Assembly (NCBI RefSeq): GCF_041814905.1
Contig: NZ_JBGXYA010000015.1
Coordinates: forward strand, 18,411-82,410
Length of the DNA: 64,000 nt
Reading direction: 5' to 3'
Origin: Glaesserella sp041814905
GTDB lineage: Bacteria; Pseudomonadota; Gammaproteobacteria; Enterobacterales; Pasteurellaceae
The notes beneath the pieces are model-generated. The model was not told the origin of the DNA, searched no databases, and saw only the letters and a list, made by a program, of their open reading frames with translations. Position numbers and translations under genes: made by a program. This document shows positions 36,760 through 45,793 of the stretch, piece after piece (position 1 is the stretch's first letter; each line of letters starts with the position of its first letter).

Positions 36760-37572
36760 CTAATTAAATTGAAAGATGGATTGCCAATTTGTCTGTTTAT
36801 TGCCGACCATAATAAAGTGCGGGTTTACAAACGTATCGCGTTGATTGTAGGTTAACGGCTGGAAACGGAGATCAAAAATTTGTCCGCCGGTTTCTGCCAA
36901 CAGTACTTCAGCGGCTGCGGTATCCCATTCTCCGGTATCTCCGAGGCGGATATAACAATCAGCCTTGCCTTCGGCAACTAATCCCGCTTTTAAGCTACTT
37001 GAGCCGTATTTTAAAAAGTTAACTTGGTAAGGTGGCTGTATTGCTTGGACAATTTTTTCACTGTTGGAGGTGCCGATCGTGATTAACAAGCGGTCAGTTT
37101 CAGCCGGAATTTTGCAATTATGCTGAAGTTGGAGCGTTTGCTTGTTTTCTTGTAAGAATGCACCGTGCGAATTCATTGCATAATAGGTTTTATCTAAAGC
37201 CGGGGCATGAATGACACCTAAGACAGGGCGGTTATGTTGAACTAAGCCGATGACGACGGAAAATTGATCGGTTCTGTCGATAAATTGTTGCGTGCCGTCT
37301 AACGGATCAATGAGCCAATATTGTTGCCATTGTTGGCGTTCGTTTAACGAAATTTTACTTGCTTCTTCGGATAAAACAGGAATATCGGGGGTAAGTTGTT
37401 TAAGTTGTTCGATCACGAATTGACTAACAAAGAGATCTGCCTCGGTAACCGGGGTTTGATCTTCTTTAATTTGAATCTTAACCGATTGTGTATAAAAATC
37501 TTGTAAATGTCTGCCAGCCTGGTAGGCAATGGTTAATACATTATTGAGAAGTTGTTGATTTAAACTTAACAT
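36760..37572 (-). CDS. cysQ: 3'(2'),5'-bisphosphate nucleotidase CysQ
   Basis: 270 residues of the inositol-monophosphatase fold. Metal-site motifs: PVLSEEAS (about 66-73), WLIDPLDGTQQF (about 84-95) and GEWDTAAAEVLL near 210. Removes 3'-phosphate from PAP, recycling it in sulfate assimilation and RNA turnover. Upstream of zwf in the same direction. A USS is within the gene (near 37087). Confidence 0.92.
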   Translation of the reverse strand: MLSLNQQLLNNVLTIAYQAGRHLQDFYTQSVKIQIKEDQTPVTEADLFVSQFVIEQLKQLTPDIPVLSEEASKISLNERQQWQQYWLIDPLDGTQQFIDRTDQFSVVIGLVQHNRPVLGVIHAPALDKTYYAMNSHGAFLQENKQTLQLQHNCKIPAETDRLLITIGTSNSEKIVQAIQPPYQVNFLKYGSSSLKAGLVAEGKADCYIRLGDTGEWDTAAAEVLLAETGGQIFDLRFQPLTYNQRDTFVNPHFIMVGNKQTNWQSIFQFN

Positions 37573-37635
37573 AAAGCTCCTGTTATTGATAAGTCCGGAC
37601 TCGACTTTATTCTAGAAACCCGTTCAAGAAAAACG

Positions 37636-38034
37636 TTATTCTGATTTTGGTAAAAACGGGCGTAGGATCAACATAGAGTAGATGGCGTTTGCTCCCGCTA
37701 TCATTAGACCGATCATTATATTCATTAGACTTTGTTCAAGTAATGATACCGATCCTATAAAATCTTTAGGTCCTATAAAAATAATCGACATAAAAACGAC
37801 GGCGGTGATAAAGCTGACTATTGCCGGCATAAGCATCACTTGTATTAAGTTACGTTGATGGTATTTGGTAAAATTGCATACAACGGCAAATAAAAATGCC
37901 GGTAATGTAAAAAATGAGAAGACGCTGGTTAGCGTTTCTATATTAAAACCGTTTAAAATGCCTAAGCAGAAGGTAAATACCAGCTGTGTTAACAACGGGA
38001 ATATGACCAATAACGGTAGATGAGATTTAAACAT
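37636..38034 (-). CDS. Hypothetical four-helix membrane protein
   Basis: 132 residues, about four membrane segments (LPLLVIFPLLTQLVFTFCLG; LTSVFSFFTLPAFLFAVVC; MPAIVSFITAVVFMSIIFIG; LMNIMIGLMIAGANAIYSML). No family recognised. It is 9 bases after nudE and upstream of cysQ, so probably in their operon; nothing indicates its role. Confidence 0.65.
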   Translation of the reverse strand: MFKSHLPLLVIFPLLTQLVFTFCLGILNGFNIETLTSVFSFFTLPAFLFAVVCNFTKYHQRNLIQVMLMPAIVSFITAVVFMSIIFIGPKDFIGSVSLLEQSLMNIMIGLMIAGANAIYSMLILRPFLPKSE

Positions 38035-38043
38035 AATTTGTTC

Positions 38044-38592
38044 CTATAATGATTTTAAATGGTTTTTTAATAAAAACAGGGCGGATAAATTACGTGATTC
38101 AGCAAAGTTTGGGTCACTTAACAACTCATCGATTTTATCCAGCGGATAGTAAACGATTTCTAACGGTTCCGGCTCGTCACCTTCAAGTTGAGAAGGGTAG
38201 AGATCTTGTGCGACGAATATATGCATTAAACCGTACATATGACTTGGACCACTGTAAAGTGAACGTAACGGTTCAATACAACGTGCGGCAAAACCAATTT
38301 CTTCTTGTAATTCTCGGTTTGCACTTTCAACCGGTTGTTCTCCCGCATCGACAATTCCCTTTGGAAAGGTGAGTTCATAACGTTCCGGACCTACTGCATA
38401 TTCCTTGACGAAAATCAGTTGGTTATGGTGAATTGGGATAACCATGACGGAAGAGCGCCGTTGTGGCGTTAAGCGTTCGTAAGTGCGCTGTTCACCGTTG
38501 GAAAAACGCAAATCAACCGATTGCACTTCAAAGATTCTGGTTTTTGCAATGGTGGATATTGATAGAATTTCGGGGGCTGTTTTGTTTGTCAT
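38044..38592 (-). CDS. nudE: ADP compounds hydrolase NudE (Nudix)
   Basis: 182 residues. The Nudix box is complete: GIVDAGEQPVESANRELQEE-IGF (about 75-97, GX5EX7REUXEEXGU). The ILSISTIAKTRIFEVQSVDL start and LYSGPSHMYGLMHIFVA are NudE-typical. Hydrolyses ADP-ribose, NADH and Ap3A. Just upstream of the small membrane protein and cysQ, matching the nudE-cysQ pairing known in gamma-proteobacteria. Confidence 0.92.
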   Translation of the reverse strand: MTNKTAPEILSISTIAKTRIFEVQSVDLRFSNGEQRTYERLTPQRRSSVMVIPIHHNQLIFVKEYAVGPERYELTFPKGIVDAGEQPVESANRELQEEIGFAARCIEPLRSLYSGPSHMYGLMHIFVAQDLYPSQLEGDEPEPLEIVYYPLDKIDELLSDPNFAESRNLSALFLLKNHLKSL

Positions 38593-38659
38593 TAAATACT
38601 TCTCAAGGAATTAGCAGGCGCATAACATACCATTTTTATGCACAAAGCTCACGTTAAAG

Positions 38660-39151
38660 TTAGCCTAATAAACTATAAATTCCCCATAATAAAACTACAT
38701 ATCTTATTGCTTTTCCCAATGTGATAAAAATCAGACTGTACCAAACATTGAAACGTAACCAGCCGGCAATACCGCAAAAGAGATCACCAACAATCGGTAA
38801 CCAACTAAATAGGAGAATCCAGATTCCATATTTTTTGCTGTGATATAATGCCCATCTTGCTGTTTTATTCGGTGTTTTTTCAAATTGAGGTTGAGGGACA
38901 AGACGTGCGACGGCGTAGGTCGTTAAGCTACCTAAGCTGTTGCCTAATGTTGCGCTAATGAATAAGGGGATAATCTGGTGATAAAATGAACCATTTTCTA
39001 TTTGCAGTGCCTGAGAAATAAGAGCGGAAAAGATAATTTCTGAATTGCCGGGAAGTAGCGTGGCGCTCAAAAATGCACTGATGAACATCAATGTCAGTGG
39101 ATTTTCAATAGAGGAAAAAAAGCTCATCAGTGAAGTAAAATAATTGGTCAT
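38660..39151 (-). CDS. YqaA-like small DedA/SNARE-associated membrane protein
   Basis: 163 residues, four or five membrane segments, beginning FTSLMSFFSSIENPLTLMFI. SATLLPGNSEIIFSALI and TLGNSLGSLTTYAVAR are hallmarks of the YqaA branch of the DedA superfamily, linked to membrane lipid balance. Function of this branch is unproven. Divergent from focA. Confidence 0.82.
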   Translation of the reverse strand: MTNYFTSLMSFFSSIENPLTLMFISAFLSATLLPGNSEIIFSALISQALQIENGSFYHQIIPLFISATLGNSLGSLTTYAVARLVPQPQFEKTPNKTARWALYHSKKYGIWILLFSWLPIVGDLFCGIAGWLRFNVWYSLIFITLGKAIRYVVLLWGIYSLLG

Positions 39152-39217
39152 TTTGTAGATAATTTGTTAATGCTTAGTTTGATTTAGGTAATGTTAAGTT
39201 TTTGATTTTGTTAAATC

Positions 39218-39299
39218 TTGATGCAAATCAATAAAAAGGACGACTTTATTTATTTTATACGTAAAATTTATTTAATGATCACTCCAACAGGTCTATAAT
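39218..39299 (+). promoter_or_regulatory. focA-pflB promoter with FNR box
   Basis: Perfect FNR box TTGAT-GCAA-ATCAA at 39218-39231. A TATAAT -10 at 39294-39299 places the box about 81 bases upstream of the start point, a usable class I position. Anaerobic activation of focA-pfl by FNR (with ArcA) is established in E. coli. Confidence 0.75.
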
Positions 39300-39343
39300 T
39301 CTCAACAAATTCTGCAAAATTTCAAATTTTATTAAGGATAGTG

Positions 39344-40168
39344 ATGTTTTCTCCTGCTGAAATGGCCAAAATCGCCGAAGACGGGGCGGTTTATAAAGCT
39401 ACCAAAAATCAATTTTACTCTTTTGTCTCTGCCATTACTGCCGGCGCTTACATTTCAATTGCCTTTGTCTTTTATGCAACTACGCAAGTCGGTGCCGGAG
39501 AACTCCCTTGGGGTGTTGCGAAACTCATCGGAGGTACGGTCTTCTCTCTTGGTATTATCATGTGCGTAGTTTTTGGTGCAGAACTTTTTACCTCATCAAC
39601 GATGACCGCTATTGCGAAAGCAAGTAACAGAATTACCTGGACGCAAATGTTGAAAAATTGGCTTGTTGTTTACGGCGGAAATTTTGTCGGCGCTACCTTT
39701 ATCGTCTTTCTTGTTTGGTTTAGTGGCGAAATTATGGCAGCAGACGGGCAGTGGGGGTTAACTATTTTAAAAACAGCCCAACATAAAATTCATCATACTT
39801 GGGTTGAAGCATTTAGTTTAGGCATTTTTTGTAATTTAATGGTTTGTATTGCTGTTTGGATGGCGTATGCGGGTAAAAGTCTAACGGATAAAACTTTCGT
39901 GATGATTTTACCGATTGCAATGTTTGTAGCATCAGGCTTTGAGCACTGTGTGGCGAATATGTTTATGGTACCGATGGGCGTATTAATCCACGGTTCCGCA
40001 GGTCCTGAATTCTGGACGGCAATCGGAGTGGATTCTGCTCAATACGCAGATCTCACCATGGTGAATTTTATAGTAAAAAATTTAATTCCCGCAACGCTAG
40101 GTAACATTGTTGGCGGTGCGTTTTTTATCGGCCTGGTGCAATGGTTTTTGCACTTACGTAAACATTGA
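39344..40168 (+). CDS. focA: Formate channel FocA
   Basis: 274 residues from the ATG at 39344 (a GTG at 39341 is also possible); AAGGA just upstream. FNT-family pentameric channel: six membrane segments, FYSFVSAITAGAYISIAFVF near the start, GAELFTSSTM (about 81-90) and GSFEHCVANMF-like segment seen as GFEHCVANMFMVP (about 205-217). Exports formate made by PflB. 72 bases before pflB, same operon. Confidence 0.95.
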   Translation: MFSPAEMAKIAEDGAVYKATKNQFYSFVSAITAGAYISIAFVFYATTQVGAGELPWGVAKLIGGTVFSLGIIMCVVFGAELFTSSTMTAIAKASNRITWTQMLKNWLVVYGGNFVGATFIVFLVWFSGEIMAADGQWGLTILKTAQHKIHHTWVEAFSLGIFCNLMVCIAVWMAYAGKSLTDKTFVMILPIAMFVASGFEHCVANMFMVPMGVLIHGSAGPEFWTAIGVDSAQYADLTMVNFIVKNLIPATLGNIVGGAFFIGLVQWFLHLRKH

Positions 40169-40240
40169 TTTTCAAGATTCGTAGCGGGCGAATATTATTC
40201 GCTCCTGCATAATAATTTAACTAACTAACGAGGACTTAAC

Positions 40241-42565
40241 ATGGCTCAATTAACTGAAGCACAACTCAAGGCGTGGGAAGGTTTTGCACCGGGTGAGTGG
40301 CAAACCAACGTGAATGTTCGTGATTTTATTCAAAAGAACTACACTCCTTATGAAGGTGATGAATCATTCTTAGCAGATGTTACTGAAGCGACTTCAACGC
40401 TTTGGGCAGATGTGATGGAAAAAATTAAGGTCGAGAATAAAACTCACGAACCGTATGATATTGATACGGATACTCCGTCAACCATTACTTCACATGCTCC
40501 TGGCTATATCAACAAAGATCTAGAGAAAATTGTAGGTCTTCAAACTGATGCACCGTTAAAACGTGCGATTATGCCGTTTGGTGGTATCAATATGGTTAAA
40601 GGTTCATGTAAAGTTTATCGTCGTGAGTTAAAACCTGAAGTAGAAAAAATCTTTACAGAATACCGTAAAACTCACAATCAAGGCGTATTTGACGTATATA
40701 CTCCGGATATCTTACGTTGCCGTAAATCAGGTGTTATCACTGGTCTTCCTGATGCTTATGGTCGTGGCCGTATCATTGGTGACTACCGTCGTATGGCTCT
40801 TTACGGTGCAGATTTCTTAATGAAAGACAAAGTTAAACAGTTCAATTCATTACAAGCAAAATTAGAAGCCGGTGACGATATCCAAGGAACTATTCAATTG
40901 CGCGAAGAAATTGCTGAGCAACATCGAGCATTAGGCAAAATGAAAGAAATGGCGGCTTCCTATGGTTATGATATTTCTAATCCTGCGACCAACGCCCAAG
41001 AAGCGGTTCAATGGACATACTTTGCCTATCTTGCTGCGGTGAAATCACAAAACGGCGCTGCAATGTCTTTCGGTCGTGTTTCAACCTTCCTAGATGTGTT
41101 TATCGAACGTGATTTAAAACTCGGTAAAATCACTGAACAAGAAGCACAAGAATTAATCGACCATTTAGTAATGAAACTTCGTATGGTACGTTTCTTACGT
41201 ACACCTGAATACGATCAATTGTTCTCAGGTGACCCGATGTGGGCAACGGAAACATTGGCCGGTATGGGGTTAGACGGCCGTACATTGGTAACGAAAAACA
41301 GTTTCCGTATTTTACATACTCTCTACACAATGGGACCATCTCCGGAACCAAACTTAACAATCCTTTGGTCTGAAAGTCTACCGGATGGTTTCAAACGTTA
41401 TGCTGCGAAAGTCTCGATTGATACTTCATCTGTGCAGTATGAAAACGATGACTTAATGCGTCCTGATTTCCAAAACGATGACTATGCGATTGCGTGCTGT
41501 GTAAGCCCGATGATCGTGGGTAAAATGATGCAGTTCTTTGGCGCTCGTGCTAACCTAGCGAAAACCTTGTTATACGCAATCAATGGCGGTATTGATGAAA
41601 AATCAGGCGACCAAGTAGGACCAAAAACCGAACCGATCACAAGCGAATACTTGGATTATGATGATGTCATGGCCCGTTTGGATAGCTTTATGGATTGGTT
41701 GGCAACACAATATGTAACCGCATTAAATATCATCCACTTCATGCATGATAAATATGCTTATGAAGCTGCATTGATGGCATTACATGATCGTGATGTATTC
41801 CGTACAATGGCATGTGGTATCGCAGGTCTTTCAGTAGCGGCAGACTCTCTTTCTGCAATTAAATATGCGAAAGTTAAACCGATTCGTGGCGACATTGAAA
41901 TTAAAAACAAAGCGGGTGACGTTGTTGGTGTAGCGAAAAACGTGGCGATTGACTTTGAAATTGAAGGCGAATATCCGCAATTCGGTAACAATGACAACCG
42001 TGTAGACGACATCGCAGTTGATTTGGTTGAACGTTTCATGAAGAAAATTCAGAAACTTAAAACATATCGTAACGCAACACCGACACAATCAGTGTTAACC
42101 ATTACTTCAAACGTGGTTTACGGTAAGAAAACAGGTAATACGCCGGACGGTCGTCGTTCAGGTGCTCCATTCGGACCGGGTGCAAACCCAATGCACGGAC
42201 GTGACCAGAAAGGTGCGGTAGCTTCATTGACTTCTGTTGCTAAATTACCATTTGCATTTGCAAAAGACGGTATCTCTTATACCTTCTCAATTGTACCAAA
42301 TGCGTTAGGTAAAGATCTGGAAGCTCAGAAACGCAACCTTGCCGGTTTAATGGACGGTTACTTCCACCATGAATCAACCATCGAAGGTGGTCAACACTTG
42401 AACGTGAACGTGATGAACCGTGAAATGTTATTAGATGCGATGGAAAATCCGGAAAAATATCCGCAATTGACTATCCGTGTCTCCGGTTATGCTGTACGAT
42501 TCAACTCTTTAACTAAAGAGCAACAGTTAGACGTAATTACTCGTACTTTCACACAAACGATTTAA
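40241..42565 (+). CDS. pflB: Pyruvate formate-lyase
   Basis: 774 residues, full length. Active-site cysteines in AIACCVSPM (about 420) and the glycyl-radical loop TIRVSGYAVRF near the C-terminus are intact. Splits pyruvate with CoA to acetyl-CoA and formate in anoxia. Needs activation by PflA, whose gene is here 7.8 kb downstream, beyond pga and dspB. AGGAC ribosome site. Confidence 0.98.
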   Translation: MAQLTEAQLKAWEGFAPGEWQTNVNVRDFIQKNYTPYEGDESFLADVTEATSTLWADVMEKIKVENKTHEPYDIDTDTPSTITSHAPGYINKDLEKIVGLQTDAPLKRAIMPFGGINMVKGSCKVYRRELKPEVEKIFTEYRKTHNQGVFDVYTPDILRCRKSGVITGLPDAYGRGRIIGDYRRMALYGADFLMKDKVKQFNSLQAKLEAGDDIQGTIQLREEIAEQHRALGKMKEMAASYGYDISNPATNAQEAVQWTYFAYLAAVKSQNGAAMSFGRVSTFLDVFIERDLKLGKITEQEAQELIDHLVMKLRMVRFLRTPEYDQLFSGDPMWATETLAGMGLDGRTLVTKNSFRILHTLYTMGPSPEPNLTILWSESLPDGFKRYAAKVSIDTSSVQYENDDLMRPDFQNDDYAIACCVSPMIVGKMMQFFGARANLAKTLLYAINGGIDEKSGDQVGPKTEPITSEYLDYDDVMARLDSFMDWLATQYVTALNIIHFMHDKYAYEAALMALHDRDVFRTMACGIAGLSVAADSLSAIKYAKVKPIRGDIEIKNKAGDVVGVAKNVAIDFEIEGEYPQFGNNDNRVDDIAVDLVERFMKKIQKLKTYRNATPTQSVLTITSNVVYGKKTGNTPDGRRSGAPFGPGANPMHGRDQKGAVASLTSVAKLPFAFAKDGISYTFSIVPNALGKDLEAQKRNLAGLMDGYFHHESTIEGGQHLNVNVMNREMLLDAMENPEKYPQLTIRVSGYAVRFNSLTKEQQLDVITRTFTQTI

Positions 42566-42585
42566 TTACATCCTAAGTCATGAAA

Positions 42586-42613
42586 AATCCGCCCTTTGGG
42601 GCGGATTTTTTTT
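42586..42613 (+). terminator. Intrinsic terminator after pflB
   Basis: Stem AATCCGCC / GGCGGATT followed by TTTTTT. Confidence 0.85.
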
Positions 42614-42631
42614 AATTTGATTAAAATCATA

Positions 42632-44164
42632 ATGAAAAAGTTATTTTTACTTAGTTTAATTCCGCAATTTTGGGTAGTCACTTTTTTGAAAAATGCCATG
42701 TTTGTTATCCTTTGCGGTTTATCTTATTTTTCTCTTGCGGTAGCAAAAGCGGAATCTACGCAATGCATTCATTCAATTAAAGTCCCGGCTCATAAAGAAA
42801 GCGGGCTTATGTTAGATATTGCAAGACATTTTTATCCGCCTGAAGTCATTAAAGCCTTTATTGATACGATTCATCAGGCTGACGGTACTTTTTTGCATTT
42901 ACATTTTTCTGATCACGAAAATTATGCTTTAGAAAGTGATATTTTGGGTCAGCGCGTTGAAAATGCCGTTAATCAGAACGGTATTTATATTAATCCTTTG
43001 ACAAATAAGCCTTTTTTAAGCTATAGCCAGCTGCGTGAAATCATTGATTATGCTAAAGCAAGGCAGATTGAACTGATTCCTGAATTGGATAGCCCTAATC
43101 ACATGACGGCTATTTTTGTATTAATGGAAAAGAAATACGGTAAAGACTATGTTCAGTCACTGAAATCTCAATGGAATGATGAGGAAATCGATATTACTAA
43201 TCCGGATAGCCTTGCTTTTATGCAAAGTCTGATACAAGAAGTTATTGATATATTCGGTGATAGCAGTAAACATTTTCATATCGGTGGAGATGAATTCGGT
43301 TATAGCGTAGAGAGTAACCCTGAATTTATTCGCTATGCAAATAGCTTGAATGCATTTTTAATGAATCAAAAACTGACTACCAGAATGTGGAATGATGGTG
43401 TAATTAATGCGACCTTGCCGTTGTTGGATCGTAATATTGAAATTACTTATTGGAGTTACGACGGTGATACGCAAAATAGGCAGGATGCAGAGGAACGGCG
43501 CAGGATTCGCGCAAGTTTACCGGAACTGATTGAAAATGGCTTTAATGTACTAAATTATAATTCATATTATCTCTATTTTAATCCCAAACAGGGTGAATCG
43601 ACTTCTTATAATAGTAACTATGCAATGCGAGATGCATTACAAAATTGGTCGTTAGGTATTTGGGATGGGCAAAATCGGTATAATGCGGTGAAAGAGAGCG
43701 AGCAAATTTTAGGTGCCGCATTGTCAATTTGGGGAGAAGAAGCCGGTTCATTATCTGCAGATACTATTCAAAAATATACGGAAGAGCTATTAAATGTCAT
43801 TATCCGTAAAACCAATGTTTTGGATAGCTCAAACAATCAAGCTGTCCAACAACTGGCAAGATTAACCGATGACAATTTTGTGAAGTTAAGGCAAACCACC
43901 TACATTGATTTGACCCAAGCGGAGAACGATGCACTGATTCAACTAGAAAATTATCATCAAACAATCCGCTTATTGCAGGTAAAACAAAATGTGAATAAAA
44001 CCGTTTGGATTAAAGGTGCACATAATCATCAGCTAAGATTAGCTTCTTTTTGGATTAATCGTGATTTCTCTACAACACATCAACATAAGCACTTTCAACT
44101 ATATGAATATTCCGGTAATAGGTTGTGGGTCGATAAAGATATAGATGTTCATCAGGATAAATAA
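42632..44164 (+). CDS. dspB: Dispersin B-like beta-N-acetylhexosaminidase (GH20) with C-terminal extension
   Basis: 511 residues from the ATG at 42632; a long N-terminal hydrophobic signal ends near AVAKA. GH20 core matches Aggregatibacter dispersin B almost word for word: SGLMLDIARHF, FLHLHFSDHENYA, ELIPELDSPNHMTAIF, HIGGDEFGYSVES with the catalytic Asp-Glu pair, EITYWSYDGDTQ and VLNYNSYYLY. Dispersin B cuts poly-beta-1,6-GlcNAc and disperses biofilm. About 130 residues extend past the known enzyme's end; their role is unknown. It converges on pgaABCD, whose polymer it would degrade. Confidence 0.92.
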   Translation: MKKLFLLSLIPQFWVVTFLKNAMFVILCGLSYFSLAVAKAESTQCIHSIKVPAHKESGLMLDIARHFYPPEVIKAFIDTIHQADGTFLHLHFSDHENYALESDILGQRVENAVNQNGIYINPLTNKPFLSYSQLREIIDYAKARQIELIPELDSPNHMTAIFVLMEKKYGKDYVQSLKSQWNDEEIDITNPDSLAFMQSLIQEVIDIFGDSSKHFHIGGDEFGYSVESNPEFIRYANSLNAFLMNQKLTTRMWNDGVINATLPLLDRNIEITYWSYDGDTQNRQDAEERRRIRASLPELIENGFNVLNYNSYYLYFNPKQGESTSYNSNYAMRDALQNWSLGIWDGQNRYNAVKESEQILGAALSIWGEEAGSLSADTIQKYTEELLNVIIRKTNVLDSSNNQAVQQLARLTDDNFVKLRQTTYIDLTQAENDALIQLENYHQTIRLLQVKQNVNKTVWIKGAHNHQLRLASFWINRDFSTTHQHKHFQLYEYSGNRLWVDKDIDVHQDK

Positions 44165-44223
44165 GAACAACAAGCGGTCTGTTTGACGCAGAATTTTGCA
44201 AATTTATTAAATGATAAAAGCAA

Positions 44224-44250
44224 AAAAGGAGCAAATCATTTGCTCCTTTT
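44224..44250. terminator. Bidirectional terminator between dspB and pgaD
   Basis: Stem AAAAGGAGCAAA / TTTGCTCCTTTT (44224-44250), symmetric A- and T-runs. Confidence 0.8.
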
Positions 44251-44275
44251 ATCGAATGAAACAGTCGCCTTTTTA

Positions 44276-44548
44276 TTAACGTTTGTAAGATTTCGCAATA
44301 AATGACCATATCACGGTGAAAACCAACAATATGGCGGAACCAATAAACATAAATGCAACGATCTGGTGAAAGAAAAACTGCTCAAGCACAGGCATTGCAA
44401 AAATTTTTGGTGCGTAGTAGTACATCATATATAAACTGTATCCCCATAAGAGCCAAGTTATCAATGTGATGCTGCGGCTTTTAAACGTTAAAGTGAAAGG
44501 CAAGTCTCTTGGTGATTTATTAATAATCATCGAATCTTGTAGTTCCAT
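44276..44548 (-). CDS. pgaD: PgaD-like inner-membrane subunit
   Basis: 90 residues with two membrane segments (ITLITWLLWGYSLYMMYYYA and IVAFMFIGSAILLVFTVIWS), the PgaD layout; E. coli PgaD is 137. PgaD supports PgaC in polymer synthesis and, in E. coli, is stabilised by c-di-GMP. ATG abuts the pgaC stop codon, so the two are co-translated. Last gene of pgaABCD. Confidence 0.85.
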   Translation of the reverse strand: MELQDSMIINKSPRDLPFTLTFKSRSITLITWLLWGYSLYMMYYYAPKIFAMPVLEQFFFHQIVAFMFIGSAILLVFTVIWSFIAKSYKR

Positions 44549-45784
44549 TTATACTCCTCTGTCTGGGCTAGTCCATACAGCTAATTTGGACTTGTTTCTA
44601 AAAATCGCTTTCGGAATACCGAAAACGAGGGTAAGTAAGTTCAGTGCCCAATATACATATGGGTACCAAATACAATATAGTGAATAACGGAATAGACCTT
44701 TTTCATAACGACTGTCGATATACAGACTGAACCAATATTGCCAAAAGAAGCAGAAGAACAAGACGGTCATCAGCATTCGGAATAACGGAATATTCAAACC
44801 ACCGGTAGTTAACTCTAAAATAATATCAATGCAGAGTATTATTATTAATGAGTATGCCCAAACGGCAGTAATAAAGTATTCAATATACATTGGCCATAAA
44901 CGGCGGTTTTTTACGTTCCAGATTAACGGAAAATATTTAATTATGGTTTCTGCTCCGCCTTGAGCCCAACGCAGACGCTGTTTCCATAAACCTTTCATCG
45001 TTTCCGGCATTAACGTCCAACAGAGCGCTCGGGGATCGTAGATAACGTTATAACCTGCAATTTGTAATTTCCAGCTTACATCGATATCTTCGGTGATCAT
45101 ATTGACACTCCAACCACCGATCTTTTTAATTGCTTCCGTTCTAAATAAACAACAGACGCCGGACACGGTAAAGATGGTTCCCATTAAACTTTGAGCACGT
45201 TTAATCAATCCGATAATCGAGCTAAATTCAGATGTTTGTAAACAGCCAAGAATCGTGCTACGGTTACGTACGCGCGGATTACCTGTAACCGCACCGGATC
45301 TCGGATTAGATTCTAACGACTGCACCATATAATCAATCGCGTGATAATCCAAAACGGCATCGCCATCAATACAAGCAACATATTCACCCTTAGCAATGGT
45401 TAAACCGTGATTCAGTGCGCTGGCTTTACCTGAATTTTCTTGGTGTAATGCAATGATTCTCTTATCAATTCTTGACCACCAATCAATAATATCTCCGGTA
45501 CTGTCTTTACTGCCATCATTTATAAAAATCAGCTCATACTTCGGATATCTGAGTTTTAATAAGTGCGGAATCGCATCATCTAAGTTATCAGCTTCGTTGT
45601 AACAAGGAATCATGATACTTACCATAGGAACTTCATCAGGGTTCATAATATGGTAAAAAGGCTGACTGAATTTAACTTCTATAAATGCGGAATATGCACT
45701 TGCTGCAGTAGACCAATAAATTGCCATTAATGCAGGGTAGATAAACAGTAGGATATTTAAAATATCAAACCAGGTTAATGTCAT
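44549..45784 (-). CDS. pgaC: Poly-beta-1,6-N-acetylglucosamine synthase PgaC
   Basis: 411 residues, GT2 family. Processive-glycosyltransferase residues are all seen: IFINDGSKDST, ACIDGDAVLD, TEDIDVSWKLQ and the Q-R-x-R-W box LWKQRLRWAQGG. Two N-terminal and about three C-terminal membrane segments. Polymerises UDP-GlcNAc and moves the chain across the inner membrane with PgaD. AGGAA ribosome site, 9 bases after pgaB. Confidence 0.96.
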   Translation of the reverse strand: MTLTWFDILNILLFIYPALMAIYWSTAASAYSAFIEVKFSQPFYHIMNPDEVPMVSIMIPCYNEADNLDDAIPHLLKLRYPKYELIFINDGSKDSTGDIIDWWSRIDKRIIALHQENSGKASALNHGLTIAKGEYVACIDGDAVLDYHAIDYMVQSLESNPRSGAVTGNPRVRNRSTILGCLQTSEFSSIIGLIKRAQSLMGTIFTVSGVCCLFRTEAIKKIGGWSVNMITEDIDVSWKLQIAGYNVIYDPRALCWTLMPETMKGLWKQRLRWAQGGAETIIKYFPLIWNVKNRRLWPMYIEYFITAVWAYSLIIILCIDIILELTTGGLNIPLFRMLMTVLFFCFFWQYWFSLYIDSRYEKGLFRYSLYCIWYPYVYWALNLLTLVFGIPKAIFRNKSKLAVWTSPDRGV

Positions 45785-45793
45785 ATCATATTC

